Shown here: piece after piece, positions 41,462-50,004 of the stretch
Layout of the letters: every line of letters starts with the position of its first letter
How positions within the stretch are numbered: position 1 is the first letter of the stretch
Origin: M3007 sp037445225
GTDB taxonomy: Bacteria; Bacteroidota; Bacteroidia; Chitinophagales; Saprospiraceae
DNA length: 64,000 nt
Direction of reading: 5' to 3'
NCBI GenBank assembly: GCA_037445225.1
Contig: JBBIKW010000004.1
Span: 124,001 to 188,000 of the forward strand
Notes under the pieces: generated by a model
Told to the model about the DNA's origin: nothing
What the model saw: only the letters and a program-made list of their open reading frames with translations
Databases searched by the model: none
Made by a program: the position numbers and the translations under genes

Positions 41462-43573
41462 ATGACGACAAAGGTCTCCTACAGACCCGTATGGGTAGCA
41501 TCCGCGGTGTTGTGGGCAGCGACATCACCCTGCGGACTTGGCGCCAACAGGGATACGTTGAGACAAGATACCCTGCGCACCCTCACCATCTCGGCGGCGC
41601 GGCTGCCCGGAGCGACGACCAACCTGCCGCTATCGGCAGCCCTTTTGAAGGGCCCTTGGTTGCGTCGAGCAGAGCCGCAACAAACCCTGCGCGAAAGCTT
41701 AGCAGCCGTACCGGGCGTGTGGGCGATGGGCGAGGCCAACTTTGCCCAAGATATCCGCATTGCTATCCGGGGCTTTGGGGCGCGCTCTGCCTTCGGCATT
41801 CGCGGCATCCGGCTACTCCTCGACGGCATTCCCGAGTCGGCTCCCGACGGACAGGGGCAATTGGACAACATCGATCTGGCCGTAGTGGACCGCATAGAGG
41901 TGCTGCGCGGATCGTCCGGTGGGCTGTACGGCAATGCTTCAGGCGGAGTGGTGAGCCTACAAAGCGAGGGCATCTCGCCCTACCCTACCTGGCGGCTGCG
42001 CGCTTCGGCAGGCGCTTGGGGCTTTGTTCAAGGACACTTTTCCGCCAGCACGCGCATAGGGCGTCATGGCCTGCGCGCGGCGCTTACGCACCAGCGCTCC
42101 GACGGCTATCGAAGCCACGCCGCCATGCGCTCCTGGATAGCCAATGCCCGATGGGAGGTTTTTTCGCGCGACTCCACCCTGCTGCTGCGCGGGCTGTGCA
42201 ACGGCGTCTACAGCCCGCAGGCAGATGACCCAGGCGCCCTTACCGCTGAGCAGGTGGTTGTAGATCGCCGAGCTGCCCATCCTGCCAACGTAGCCTACGG
42301 CGCTGGCGAAAGCGTAGCGCAAGCGCGCATAGGGCTTTTCGCCCAGAAGTGGTGGCGCCGCGGACACCAATCTATTGGTCGCGTTTACGTTTTACGGCGC
42401 ATGTTCGAAAACCGCCTTCCCTTTCAACGCGGTGGTCAGGTGCAGCTGCGCCGCCTGGCTGTCGGCAGCAGTTTACAACAGCAATGGATAGGGAAGAGCG
42501 CGGCCTATTCGGCAGGGATAGATGTAGATTACCAGCGCGACTATCGCCAACGCTTCGACAACCTCGAGGGCCGACGCGGTGCCCAAGAGCTTGCTCAATG
42601 GGAAACGTTTGTTGCAGGGGGGCTCTTTGCCGCGGCTCATTGGCGTCTTGCTCCGCGCTGGCGCGCTTCGGCGGGCTTGCGCATCGATATAGTACAGCTC
42701 AGCGCTGAGGACGAATTTCTGTCCGACGGCGACCAGTCGGGGCAGGCTAACTATCGGGTCCTTAGCCCATGGGCCGGATGGACTTGGCAGGTTGCTCAAC
42801 ACCTGATGCTTCACTTCAGCTGGGCCACACATTTCGAAACACCTACGCTGAGCGAACTGAGCAATAACCCAGCCGGCACCGGAGGACTCAACCCCGACCT
42901 GCGCCCTCAGCGCACCCATACCTGGGAGATAGGTCTTCGGACACCCCGAGAAACGCCTCTGCACTTCGCGCTCACCCTTTTTGCCGCGCATTCGCGCCGG
43001 GAACTGACCCCCTTCGAACGCGCAGACACTCCCGGTCGGCTCTTCTATCGAAATGCGGGACAAACCCAGCGCCTTGGCGCAGAGATGGCATTGCTGGCCG
43101 ACGTCGCACCAGCGATCTCCGTTCAATTTGTCTGGACATCTGCCCGTTTTTACTACCGCACCTACGAGACACCAGCCGGCCGCCTGGATGGCAAGCGTTT
43201 GCCTGGCTTGCCTAGTCATTGGGGACTACTCGACCTGCGCTATGGGTTAGAGGAGGGGTGGTTTGCCCGCGCTCAGCTGCGCTACGCCGGCCGGCTTTTT
43301 GCTGACGATGCCAACCAAGTGGCCATTGACCCTATGTGCCTCCTCCAAGGGCGCATCGGCTATCGCCACCGTATGCGCCAGAACACTTTGGAAATCTTTG
43401 TCGGCGTAGACAATGCGACCAGTGCTTCTTATTTTCACCACGTGCGCATCAACGCCGCTGCCGGCCGCTTTTTCGAACCAGCAGCGCCACGCACGCTCTT
43501 TGTTGGCTTGGAATACACTGGCGAAAAACGAGAAAGGGCAGGTGCTCTTCGCGATGCGACCTGGGAGCGCTGA
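41462..43573 (+). CDS. TonB-dependent outer-membrane receptor
   Basis: 703 residues from the ATG at 41462; a TTG six codons earlier is less likely. Signal peptide (MTTKVSYRPVWVASAVLWAA...), then a plug domain with TTNLPLSAALLKG, ALNNID-like DNIDLAVVDRIEVLRG and GASGGVVSLQ-type blocks (about 40-180), then a barrel of ~500 residues. No N-terminal CarboxypepD_reg-like domain, unlike many SusC-like proteins. The last barrel strand (TLFVGLEYTG) is followed by ~15 extra charged residues, so the terminal aromatic is not at the end. The substrate (siderophore, vitamin or sugar) is not indicated. It is divergent from rfbD. Confidence 0.93.
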   Translation: MTTKVSYRPVWVASAVLWAATSPCGLGANRDTLRQDTLRTLTISAARLPGATTNLPLSAALLKGPWLRRAEPQQTLRESLAAVPGVWAMGEANFAQDIRIAIRGFGARSAFGIRGIRLLLDGIPESAPDGQGQLDNIDLAVVDRIEVLRGSSGGLYGNASGGVVSLQSEGISPYPTWRLRASAGAWGFVQGHFSASTRIGRHGLRAALTHQRSDGYRSHAAMRSWIANARWEVFSRDSTLLLRGLCNGVYSPQADDPGALTAEQVVVDRRAAHPANVAYGAGESVAQARIGLFAQKWWRRGHQSIGRVYVLRRMFENRLPFQRGGQVQLRRLAVGSSLQQQWIGKSAAYSAGIDVDYQRDYRQRFDNLEGRRGAQELAQWETFVAGGLFAAAHWRLAPRWRASAGLRIDIVQLSAEDEFLSDGDQSGQANYRVLSPWAGWTWQVAQHLMLHFSWATHFETPTLSELSNNPAGTGGLNPDLRPQRTHTWEIGLRTPRETPLHFALTLFAAHSRRELTPFERADTPGRLFYRNAGQTQRLGAEMALLADVAPAISVQFVWTSARFYYRTYETPAGRLDGKRLPGLPSHWGLLDLRYGLEEGWFARAQLRYAGRLFADDANQVAIDPMCLLQGRIGYRHRMRQNTLEIFVGVDNATSASYFHHVRINAAAGRFFEPAAPRTLFVGLEYTGEKRERAGALRDATWER

Positions 43574-43590
43574 TCTCCGCATCGCTCGCC

Positions 43591-45240
43591 TCAGTTGCGC
43601 TCTTCTACAGAGAGCGAGGATTTAGCAGGCGCTGCTCTTTTCTGCATGCAGTGGCGCACAAACTCGACGAAAAGAGGGTGCGGATTCTCAACGGTACTTT
43701 TGAGCTCGGGATGGAATTGGACACCGACAAACCAGCAGTGGTGCTGCAGCTCCATGATCTCGACTAAACCGGAGTCGGGATTGATGCCGGAAGGGATCAT
43801 CCCTGCCTGGCGAAAGGCCTCGAGATATTGGTTGTTGAACTCCCAGCGGTGGCGGTGCCGCTCCGAAATTTCCGTGCGCCGATAAGCTGCGTAAGCTTTA
43901 GTGCCCTTTTCTATTGTGCATGGGAAAGCGCCTAATCGCATGGTGCCGCCCTTTTGGGTAACCTTCTTTTGTGCGTGTATGAGGTCGATGACAGGGTGAG
44001 ACGTGTCGGGATCGACCTCAGTGGAGGCAGCTTCGCGCAAGCCGAGCACATTGCGGGCAAACTCTACGCAGGCCACTTGCATGCCCAAGCAGATGCCCAA
44101 GAAGGGGACATCGTGCTCGCGCGCGTAGCGAACGGCGAGGAGTTTTCCCTCGATACCGCGCTCGCCGAAGCCCGGCGCCACTAAAATGCCGTCCAACGGC
44201 GCCAACAACTGGCGTACCTCTTCGTAGGGCCGCTCCAAGTCTTCGGCATGGATGGGCACCACCTTTACCTTACACCGATGGGTAGCCCCAGCATGGACGA
44301 ACGACTCGTAAATGGATTTGTACGCATCCGGCAGCTCGTTGTACTTGCCTACCAAACCTACCTCTACGGTTGTCGTCGGATTTTTGAGCCGCTGCAAAAA
44401 CGCTCTCCAACGCGAAAGATCGGGCTCGCGCCGGTCGCTCAAATGTAGCTTAGAAATCACTACTGAGTCGAGGCGTTCCTCAAGCAACAGCAGCGGCACA
44501 TCGTAGATGCTCTCGGCGTCGAGCGCCTCAATCACTGCCGACATCTCCACGTTGCAAAACAGCGCCAATTTTCGCCGAATGTCGGTACTTAGCGGATGCT
44601 CGGTGCGACAGGCCAAAATATCGGGTTGTACCCCGAAACTGAGCAACTCTTTGACGGAGTGCTGCGTGGGTTTTGTCTTCAGCTCTTTGGCGGCTTGCAA
44701 ATAAGGAATGAGCGTAAGGTGAATCACCAAGCAGTTATCGCGCCCTAATTCCCAGCGCAGCTGGCGAACCGACTCGATATAAGGCAGCGACTCAATATCG
44801 CCTACAGTGCCGCCCAGTTCCGTAATGACGATGTCGTAGCGCCCTGTCTGGCCCAATAGGAGCATGCGGCGCTTGATCTCGTCGGTAATGTGCGGGATCA
44901 CTTGGACGGTTCTGCCCAAATAGTCGCCAGCGCGTTCTTTCTCGATGACCGTTTGGTAAATGGCCCCCGTAGTGACGTTGTTGGCTCGGGAGGTAGGAAC
45001 ATTCAAAAAGCGCTCGTAGTGGCCCAAATCCAAATCCGTCTCCGCCCCGTCGTCGGTAACATAGCACTCGCCGTGCTCGTAAGGGTTGAGCGTACCGGGG
45101 TCGACGTTGATGTAGGGGTCAAACTTCTGTATTGTGACGGAAAAGCCGCGCGCTTGGAGGAGTTTTGCCAACGAGGCGCACAAAATGCCTTTACCCAAGG
45201 ACGAAGTGACGCCCCCCGTAACAAAGATGTATTTCGTCAT
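43591..45240 (-). CDS. pyrG: CTP synthase
   Basis: 549 residues, normal length. It aminates UTP to CTP using ATP and glutamine. The synthetase domain has TGGVTSSLGKG at the N-terminus, KFDPYINVDPGTLNPYEHGE and GGTVGDIESLPY. The C-terminal glutaminase domain has GICLGMQ with the nucleophilic Cys and FHPE for the His/Glu pair. Its stop is 17 bp from the convergent TonB-receptor stop. A near-consensus -7 element (TATCTTTA, 45273-45266) lies about 25 bp upstream. Confidence 0.98.
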   Translation of the reverse strand: MTKYIFVTGGVTSSLGKGILCASLAKLLQARGFSVTIQKFDPYINVDPGTLNPYEHGECYVTDDGAETDLDLGHYERFLNVPTSRANNVTTGAIYQTVIEKERAGDYLGRTVQVIPHITDEIKRRMLLLGQTGRYDIVITELGGTVGDIESLPYIESVRQLRWELGRDNCLVIHLTLIPYLQAAKELKTKPTQHSVKELLSFGVQPDILACRTEHPLSTDIRRKLALFCNVEMSAVIEALDAESIYDVPLLLLEERLDSVVISKLHLSDRREPDLSRWRAFLQRLKNPTTTVEVGLVGKYNELPDAYKSIYESFVHAGATHRCKVKVVPIHAEDLERPYEEVRQLLAPLDGILVAPGFGERGIEGKLLAVRYAREHDVPFLGICLGMQVACVEFARNVLGLREAASTEVDPDTSHPVIDLIHAQKKVTQKGGTMRLGAFPCTIEKGTKAYAAYRRTEISERHRHRWEFNNQYLEAFRQAGMIPSGINPDSGLVEIMELQHHCWFVGVQFHPELKSTVENPHPLFVEFVRHCMQKRAAPAKSSLSVEERN

Positions 45241-45309
45241 CGTACGTTCGAGTAGTTACGGGGCGTAAAGATACAGCGGTGCGGACGGGTTTTTGCGCCC
45301 GGCGGCCGT

Positions 45310-46098
45310 TTGGACATTCAAAAACTTTTGCCCAACTACCGTGTTTGTTTGGGTGTGCCGACGGTGACTTGGCAAGATTTAGGGCGCATCGACTACAAAC
45401 CCGCCTGGGACTATCAGACTCGGCTGCACCAGCAGCTGGTAGACAACAAATTGCGCCACCGCCAATTGAAGGCAGGCCAGTATCCTCAGCAGCATTATTT
45501 TCTGATGGTCGAGCACTCACCTGTTTACACGTTGGGCAAGAGTGGCTCGCCTCAACACTTGCTGCTGAGCGAGGCGCAGCTGCAGGAGCGCGGCATCCAG
45601 TATTTCCCCATCAATCGAGGCGGCGATATCACCTACCACGGCCCAGGGCAAATTGTAGGTTATCCCATCTTGGATTTAGAGTGTTTCTTTACCGACGTCC
45701 ATCGCTATGTGCGCAGCATAGAGGAAGTCATTTTGCGCACCTTAGCCGATTACGGCGTCGCTGCGCTTCGGTTGCCTCCTCATACCGGCGTATGGTGCCC
45801 ACCGCGACCCGACTGTACCCTACCCTCTGCTGAGGAGGGCTTCTGGGCAAAATTTCGAAAGATCTGTGCCATTGGCGTTCACCTAAGCCGTTGGGTCACC
45901 CTACACGGCTTTGCTTTTAATGTCAACACCGATTTGACGTATTTCAGATACATCGTACCTTGTGGCATTGCCGATAGCGACAAGACAGTGACTTCTTTAG
46001 CCTGGGAATGCGGTCGTCCGATAGATATGGAAGAAGTCAAAGAGCGGATCCGTTACCACTTTGGCGCGGTGTTCGGCTGCAATTGGGAAGCGCTATGA
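45310..46098 (+). CDS. lipB: Octanoyltransferase LipB
   Basis: 262 residues from a TTG at 45310. No in-frame ATG exists before conserved sequence; GTGs at 45355 or 45364 are alternatives, so a non-ATG start is required. LipB moves octanoate from acyl carrier protein to lipoyl domains. Visible are WQDLGRIDYKPAWDYQ, RGGDITYHGPGQIVGYP and the catalytic Lys184 in KICAIG. The catalytic Cys218 in VPCGI is 34 residues on, the spacing of known LipB enzymes. The TGVWC segment has an insert (about 165-180) of the kind seen in Bacteroidota. It is first gene of a four-gene unit and is divergent from pyrG. Confidence 0.95.
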   Translation: MDIQKLLPNYRVCLGVPTVTWQDLGRIDYKPAWDYQTRLHQQLVDNKLRHRQLKAGQYPQQHYFLMVEHSPVYTLGKSGSPQHLLLSEAQLQERGIQYFPINRGGDITYHGPGQIVGYPILDLECFFTDVHRYVRSIEEVILRTLADYGVAALRLPPHTGVWCPPRPDCTLPSAEEGFWAKFRKICAIGVHLSRWVTLHGFAFNVNTDLTYFRYIVPCGIADSDKTVTSLAWECGRPIDMEEVKERIRYHFGAVFGCNWEAL

Positions 46099-46505
46099 TG
46101 AAGGATATTCTTTTTTTGAAAGTAAACGACCTTGCCCTGGCCATGGCCCCGCGCCTCATCTTCGAGGAGGATCACGAGATCTTTTGGGACGCCTACCTGC
46201 TCAACTTGAAGGACGAACCGATTTTTTCCGTCATCGTGAATTCCGGCGGCTACGGGGAAATCGGCGGAGAACCGCGCCGCACCACTTCGCTTCGCTATTT
46301 TTGGGACCGCATCGGCCCTAAAACGGCAGTGCGAATAGAACCCGTGGATAAGGCGGTCTTTGCCCTGACGAGCGAGTATTGGGTCAGTTTTATGTATCGC
46401 GATTATCTGTACGATAAGCAATATGTATTTGTGCCGGGCAGCCTCGACGAGATACACTTTTGCGACCTCCCGCTGTTGGAGCGCCGCGGGGTCATGATCC
46501 AATAA
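46095..46505 (+). CDS. Conserved hypothetical protein (136 aa)
   Basis: 136 residues. Its first ATG overlaps the lipB stop (ATGATGA), a sign of translational coupling; an adjacent ATG at 46098 is the alternative. There is no signal peptide or membrane helix. It has alternating hydrophobic/aromatic strands with conserved-looking polar pairs (EEDHEIFWDAYLLN, SGGYGEIGGE, YRDYLYDKQYVF). I do not recognise the family. The tight linkage to lipB suggests shared expression rather than a known shared function. Confidence 0.78.
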   Translation: MMKDILFLKVNDLALAMAPRLIFEEDHEIFWDAYLLNLKDEPIFSVIVNSGGYGEIGGEPRRTTSLRYFWDRIGPKTAVRIEPVDKAVFALTSEYWVSFMYRDYLYDKQYVFVPGSLDEIHFCDLPLLERRGVMIQ

Positions 46506-46527
46506 CCCTCTTTTCTACTGTACGCGT

Positions 46528-46968
46528 ATGGCTTTCTTCGAGCGAAAAATAGACCCCCTGCTACAGGCGGCAGTTTTTTTTGGCATTTCTGTGGCGGCTA
46601 TGCTGCTGGTGGTGCTCTTTCGATGGTTGGGATGGTTTTCCATCGACCGGGTGTTTCCGTGGTCTGTCGCTACGGCTTTTCTACTGATGTATGCGGTGGG
46701 CAGTAGCGTGCTCAGCCTGAATGCCGGCAGCAGTTTAAAGTATTGGGGCCGCTCGGTGTACGGTTTTATTGGGCTGGCTTTTGCCAATGGAGGGGCAGCT
46801 TGGTTGACCTCTGGACTGACGCTTGCCGAAGCAAACTCTTATCGGAGCATCTACATAGTAATATCCATCTGTTTTTTGGTATTCCTATCGGTCATCAACC
46901 TAATGCGCAAGATCGTTGCCTTTGCAGAGCGAGAAGAATGGAACGCTCCGCGTCGGCGCAAGCGGTAA
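46528..46968 (+). CDS. Small four-helix membrane protein
   Basis: 146 residues with four hydrophobic segments: about 12-32, 43-63, 70-95 (GFIGLAFANGGAAWL) and 105-127 (IYIVISICFLVFLSVINL). A basic C-terminal tail (RRRKR) is predicted to be cytoplasmic. No known motif. It lies 22 bp after the 136-residue gene and 18 bp before msrB, in the same operon. Function unknown. Confidence 0.8.
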   Translation: MAFFERKIDPLLQAAVFFGISVAAMLLVVLFRWLGWFSIDRVFPWSVATAFLLMYAVGSSVLSLNAGSSLKYWGRSVYGFIGLAFANGGAAWLTSGLTLAEANSYRSIYIVISICFLVFLSVINLMRKIVAFAEREEWNAPRRRKR

Positions 46969-46986
46969 AACTTCAGACGGCTTACT

Positions 46987-47517
46987 ATGTACCTGCTACT
47001 GCTCTTGTCTTTGATAGCGGCTTGCCATTCGTCAGCCGAGCATTCGCCGAAGTCCGTTTCGGTCGCCTCAGCACAAGCCCAGACGGATACCCTCATTCCT
47101 CCAGCATACGACTCGCGCGGTCGATTGATCCGCCTCCACAGAAGTGAAGCCGAATGGCGCGCCCTGCTGAACGAGCAGGAATACCGCGTGTTGCGTCAGG
47201 AAGGCACCGAGCGGGCATTCACCGGCGACTTGTTGAATGAAAAGCGCAAAGGTACGTTTACCTGCCGCGGTTGCGGGCTGCCGTTGTTCTCTTCCGAAAC
47301 CAAATACAACTCCGGCACGGGATGGCCCTCCTTTTGGAAGCCCATTCGGCCCGAGTTCATAGCGGAGCGCGAAGATCGCTCCTACGGCATGGTCCGCACG
47401 GAGGTGGAATGCGCGCGCTGTGGCGGACACTTAGGGCATGTTTTCGAAGATGGACCGCCGCCTACGGGCCTCCGCTATTGCATCAACGCTGTCTCGTTGG
47501 ATTTTGTGCCCGATTAA
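46987..47517 (+). CDS. msrB: Lipoprotein peptide-methionine (R)-S-oxide reductase MsrB
   Basis: 176 residues. A lipobox (LIAAC, Cys13) marks it as a lipoprotein, so it probably repairs oxidised methionine in the envelope. The MsrB fold has the zinc cysteines in CRGCG (93, 96) and CARCG (142, 145), the substrate block GTGWPSFW and the catalytic Cys165 in RYCINAVSLDF. All are present. It overlaps the convergent gpmI stop by four bases and is the last gene of the lipB unit. Confidence 0.96.
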   Translation: MYLLLLLSLIAACHSSAEHSPKSVSVASAQAQTDTLIPPAYDSRGRLIRLHRSEAEWRALLNEQEYRVLRQEGTERAFTGDLLNEKRKGTFTCRGCGLPLFSSETKYNSGTGWPSFWKPIRPEFIAEREDRSYGMVRTEVECARCGGHLGHVFEDGPPPTGLRYCINAVSLDFVPD

Positions 47518-49076
47518 TCGGCCTCAGGGAGGAGGGTCTTGCCGGTCATCTGCTCGGGTTGCTCTATGCCCAGCAGGTGCAGCAGCGTAGGCGCCAAGTC
47601 GGCCAAGATGCCCCCCGAGCGCAGAGCGATAGGTGTGTCTTTCAGTCGGCGGCTCACTAAGATGCACGGAACGGGATTTTTCGTGTGCGCAGTGTTTGGC
47701 GAGCCGTCGTCGTTGACCATGTAATCGGCATTGCCGTGGTCGGCAGTAACCAACACGGCGTAGTCGTGTTCTTCCAACACCGGCACTAAGCGGCTGAGAC
47801 AAGTATCTACTGTTTCGGCGGCGGCTACAGCGGCCTGAAATACGCCGGTGTGCCCTACCATGTCGGTATTGGCGTAGTTTAGGCAGATAAAGTCGGGGCG
47901 GTTTTCGCCGATGTCGCGCAGTACGGCGTCGGTGACCGGTATTGCACTCATCTCGGGCTGTAAGTCGTAGGTGGGCACCTTGGGCGATGGGATGAGGATG
48001 CGGCGCTCGCCGGGGAAAGGCTCCTCACGACCTCCGGAAAAAAAGAAGGTGACGTGCGGATATTTTTCCGTCTCGGCAATGCGCAGTTGGGATAAGCCCG
48101 TCTCTGAGACTACTTCTCCAAAGGTCTTAACCAGGTTTTCCTTTTCGAAGAGCACTTCGATGCCGTGGAAATGCTCGTCGTAGCGCGTCATTGTTATGTA
48201 GTGCAGCGGCAAAGTGAACATGCCTTGTTCGGGCATATCTCGCTGGGTGAGCACCTCTGTGAGCTGGCGCAGGCGGTCGGTGCGAAAGTTGAAAGCAACG
48301 ACTATGTCGCCGGGACGCAGCGCAGCTATGGGTTGCCCTGTAGGGTCGACCTGCACGAATGCCGGCAAGAACTCATCGGTCACATCGCGTGCGTAGCACG
48401 CGGTGATGGCGGCCTCTAAGTCGTGTACTCTTTCGCCTATACCGCGCACCAGCAGGTCGTAGGCAACTCGGATGCGCTCCCAGCGCTTGTCGCGATCCAT
48501 GGCGTAATAGCGCCCTACCACAGAAGCGATGCGTATGCGATCGGCGTACCCCTTACTCTCCAGATATCGGCGCAAGCGGCGCAAGAAACCCACACCGCTG
48601 CGCGGGTCGCAGTCGCGGCCATCCGTAAACGCATGGATAAAGATGCGCGGTACCCCGTGCTTATAGGCAGCATCGCACAGCGCCTCTAAGTGTTGGATGT
48701 GGGAATGCACGCCGCCATCAGATACCAGACCGATGAAATGCAAGCTGCGACCGTCGCGCGCTGCAGCATCGAAGGCGGACAGCAGTACCGGATGCGCGTC
48801 GAATTGCCCTTCCCGAATGGCCTTATTAATGCGGGCCAACTCCTGCCACACGATGCGACCAGCGCCGATATTGAGGTGTCCCACTTCGGAGTTGCCCATT
48901 TGCCCTTCGGGCAATCCCACCGCCTCTCCGTGCGTGGTTAGGGTCGTATGCGGCCGTGTGCGCCACAAATGGTCCATGAAGGGAGTGCGAGCTTGGGCGA
49001 TAGCATCGGCTTCCGGCTTAGGCCCTATTGCCCACCCATCTAAAATGATCAAGCAGGCGCGCGGATGTGTCATCAT
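47514..49076 (-). CDS. gpmI: 2,3-bisphosphoglycerate-independent phosphoglycerate mutase
   Basis: 520 residues. It interconverts 3- and 2-phosphoglycerate in glycolysis using Mn2+. The alkaline-phosphatase-like core has LIILDGW at the N-terminus, the phosphoserine nucleophile Ser63 in GQMGNSEVGHLNIG, and TDGRDCDPRSG and DKRWER in the transferase domain. The metal-binding NYANTDMVGHTG and TADHGNADYM blocks lie near the end. Two ATGs (49076, 49073) are adjacent. The predicted transcription start coincides with the start codon, so the mRNA may be nearly leaderless. Confidence 0.98.
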   Translation of the reverse strand: MMTHPRACLIILDGWAIGPKPEADAIAQARTPFMDHLWRTRPHTTLTTHGEAVGLPEGQMGNSEVGHLNIGAGRIVWQELARINKAIREGQFDAHPVLLSAFDAAARDGRSLHFIGLVSDGGVHSHIQHLEALCDAAYKHGVPRIFIHAFTDGRDCDPRSGVGFLRRLRRYLESKGYADRIRIASVVGRYYAMDRDKRWERIRVAYDLLVRGIGERVHDLEAAITACYARDVTDEFLPAFVQVDPTGQPIAALRPGDIVVAFNFRTDRLRQLTEVLTQRDMPEQGMFTLPLHYITMTRYDEHFHGIEVLFEKENLVKTFGEVVSETGLSQLRIAETEKYPHVTFFFSGGREEPFPGERRILIPSPKVPTYDLQPEMSAIPVTDAVLRDIGENRPDFICLNYANTDMVGHTGVFQAAVAAAETVDTCLSRLVPVLEEHDYAVLVTADHGNADYMVNDDGSPNTAHTKNPVPCILVSRRLKDTPIALRSGGILADLAPTLLHLLGIEQPEQMTGKTLLPEAD

Positions 49077-49081
49077 GGGCC

Positions 49082-49089
49082 CAAAGGTA
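49082..49089 (-). promoter_or_regulatory. -7 element TACCTTTG directly upstream of gpmI
   Basis: Exact TAnnTTTG match on the minus strand. Only five bases separate it from the gpmI ATG at 49076, so transcription would begin at or within a few bases of the start codon. Confidence 0.5.
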
Positions 49090-49107
49090 GAACGCGCCGA
49101 GGTGTAG

Positions 49108-49147
49108 CGAAAAAGAAAAAGCCCGCCTCACATTGCGCTGGGCGGGC
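49108..49147 (-). terminator. Rho-independent terminator of the NTF2-like gene
   Basis: On the minus strand a 7-bp stem GCCCGCC/GGCGGGC with a 13-base loop is followed by TTTTTCTTTTTC. It lies 46 bp downstream of the NTF2-like stop. Confidence 0.8.
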
Positions 49148-49192
49148 CCTACATTACTGCTCTGTGTTATGCTCAAACTACTATGCTGTGCC

Positions 49193-49705
49193 TTACTTAC
49201 CGCTTTTCTTCGTCGTCGTGGTCTTACGGGTCGCTTTGCCCTTCGCGGCCGCCGCCGGAGCCGGTGTAGGTTCTGCCGTTGGCACCGTTTCTTCGGCAGT
49301 AGCCTCTTTCTTCTCCGCCTTCTTAGTTACGGGCTTCTTTTTTTCCACATCCAGCGCCTCATTGAGCAAGTATTGCTCTTCGACCAGCCGTCCATTTTTC
49401 CAAACGCGGCGGATTACCTCCTGATAAACCAAATTTTCTCCTTGGCGATTGGTAAAGTCAAAGACAAATTGGGAAAAGGTGGTATCGCCCTCTACGCGCA
49501 CCGCTACCCGCTCGATGCGGTTGATGCGCGCAATGTTTTGGAAAAACCAACCCAAAATCTCCGCTTTCTGGGCCTTCGAGGTGGTCTTATGATCCGGGTC
49601 ACTCCAAGTGATGCAGTCATCAGCGGCAAATTGCTCGAAAGCACCTGTGATGTTTCCCTTTAATACTTCGGCGTCAATCGCCTCTACCAGTTGTTGAACA
49701 GTCAT
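49193..49705 (-). CDS. SnoaL/NTF2-like protein with basic low-complexity tail
   Basis: 170 residues from the ATG at 49705 (MTVQQLVEAIDAEVL); a GTG two codons earlier is less likely. The first ~115 residues have the NTF2/SnoaL fold pattern, with helix-helix then curved strands (GNITGAFEQFAADDCITWSD, GWFFQNIARINRIERVAV, VYQEVIRRVW). A conical pocket is expected but no catalytic residue set is clear. The last ~50 residues are Ala/Pro/Glu then Lys/Thr-rich (KGKATRKTTTTKKSGK), similar to the basic tails of DNA- or nucleoid-associated proteins. Single-gene unit with its own promoter and terminator. Confidence 0.8.
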   Translation of the reverse strand: MTVQQLVEAIDAEVLKGNITGAFEQFAADDCITWSDPDHKTTSKAQKAEILGWFFQNIARINRIERVAVRVEGDTTFSQFVFDFTNRQGENLVYQEVIRRVWKNGRLVEEQYLLNEALDVEKKKPVTKKAEKKEATAEETVPTAEPTPAPAAAAKGKATRKTTTTKKSGK

Positions 49706-49731
49706 AAACACGCTACTTTTATTTGACGGTG

Positions 49732-49739
49732 CAAAGATA
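49732..49739 (-). promoter_or_regulatory. -7 element TATCTTTG of the NTF2-like gene
   Basis: Exact TAnnTTTG match on the minus strand, about 27 bases upstream of the ATG at 49705. Confidence 0.55.
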
Positions 49740-49852
49740 CGGTAAAGCTCGAAAACAAAACAATAGTCTGTATAAAATTTTTTTTAGGCTTAAATCAGAA
49801 TTAAAATTCGAGAATATCGCCAGCCGGGTTTGTCGGTTTCATATAAACGCCT

Positions 49853-49946
49853 GAGCCGCTCCGTTGGTATGTCTTGTTTAAAATAAAATTTTGGGCAAGA
49901 GGAGCGGCTCTCGGAGCGAACGCGCATCGCCCGAGGCTTCTTTTTT
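49853..49946 (+). ncRNA. Possible small RNA: long hairpin plus orphan plus-strand terminator
   Basis: GAGCCGCTCC (49853-49862) and GGAGCGGCTC (49901-49910) form a perfect 10-bp inverted repeat around a 38-base AT-rich loop with an inner CTTG/CAAG. Immediately after, a second stem (CTCGG-A-GCG / CGCCCGAG, 49910-49935) is followed by GCTTCTTTTTT. Together they look like the 3' end of a plus-strand transcript, yet both flanking genes are on the minus strand. No -7 consensus was found upstream on the plus strand, so this is tentative. Confidence 0.35.
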
Positions 49947-50004
49947 GGCGCCGGTTAAAAGAAACAAAGGCTACTTAGCTATAAGGGTGCCGGTAGGTAC
50001 CCCT

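Noticed and set aside
45841..45968. Apparent loss of a LipB cysteine (RWVTLHG where E. coli has RGCSFHG)
   Set aside because: The catalytic cysteine of LipB is the one in the later PCG block, 34 residues after the catalytic lysine. That cysteine (VPCGI, Cys218, with Lys184) is present, so the enzyme looks intact.
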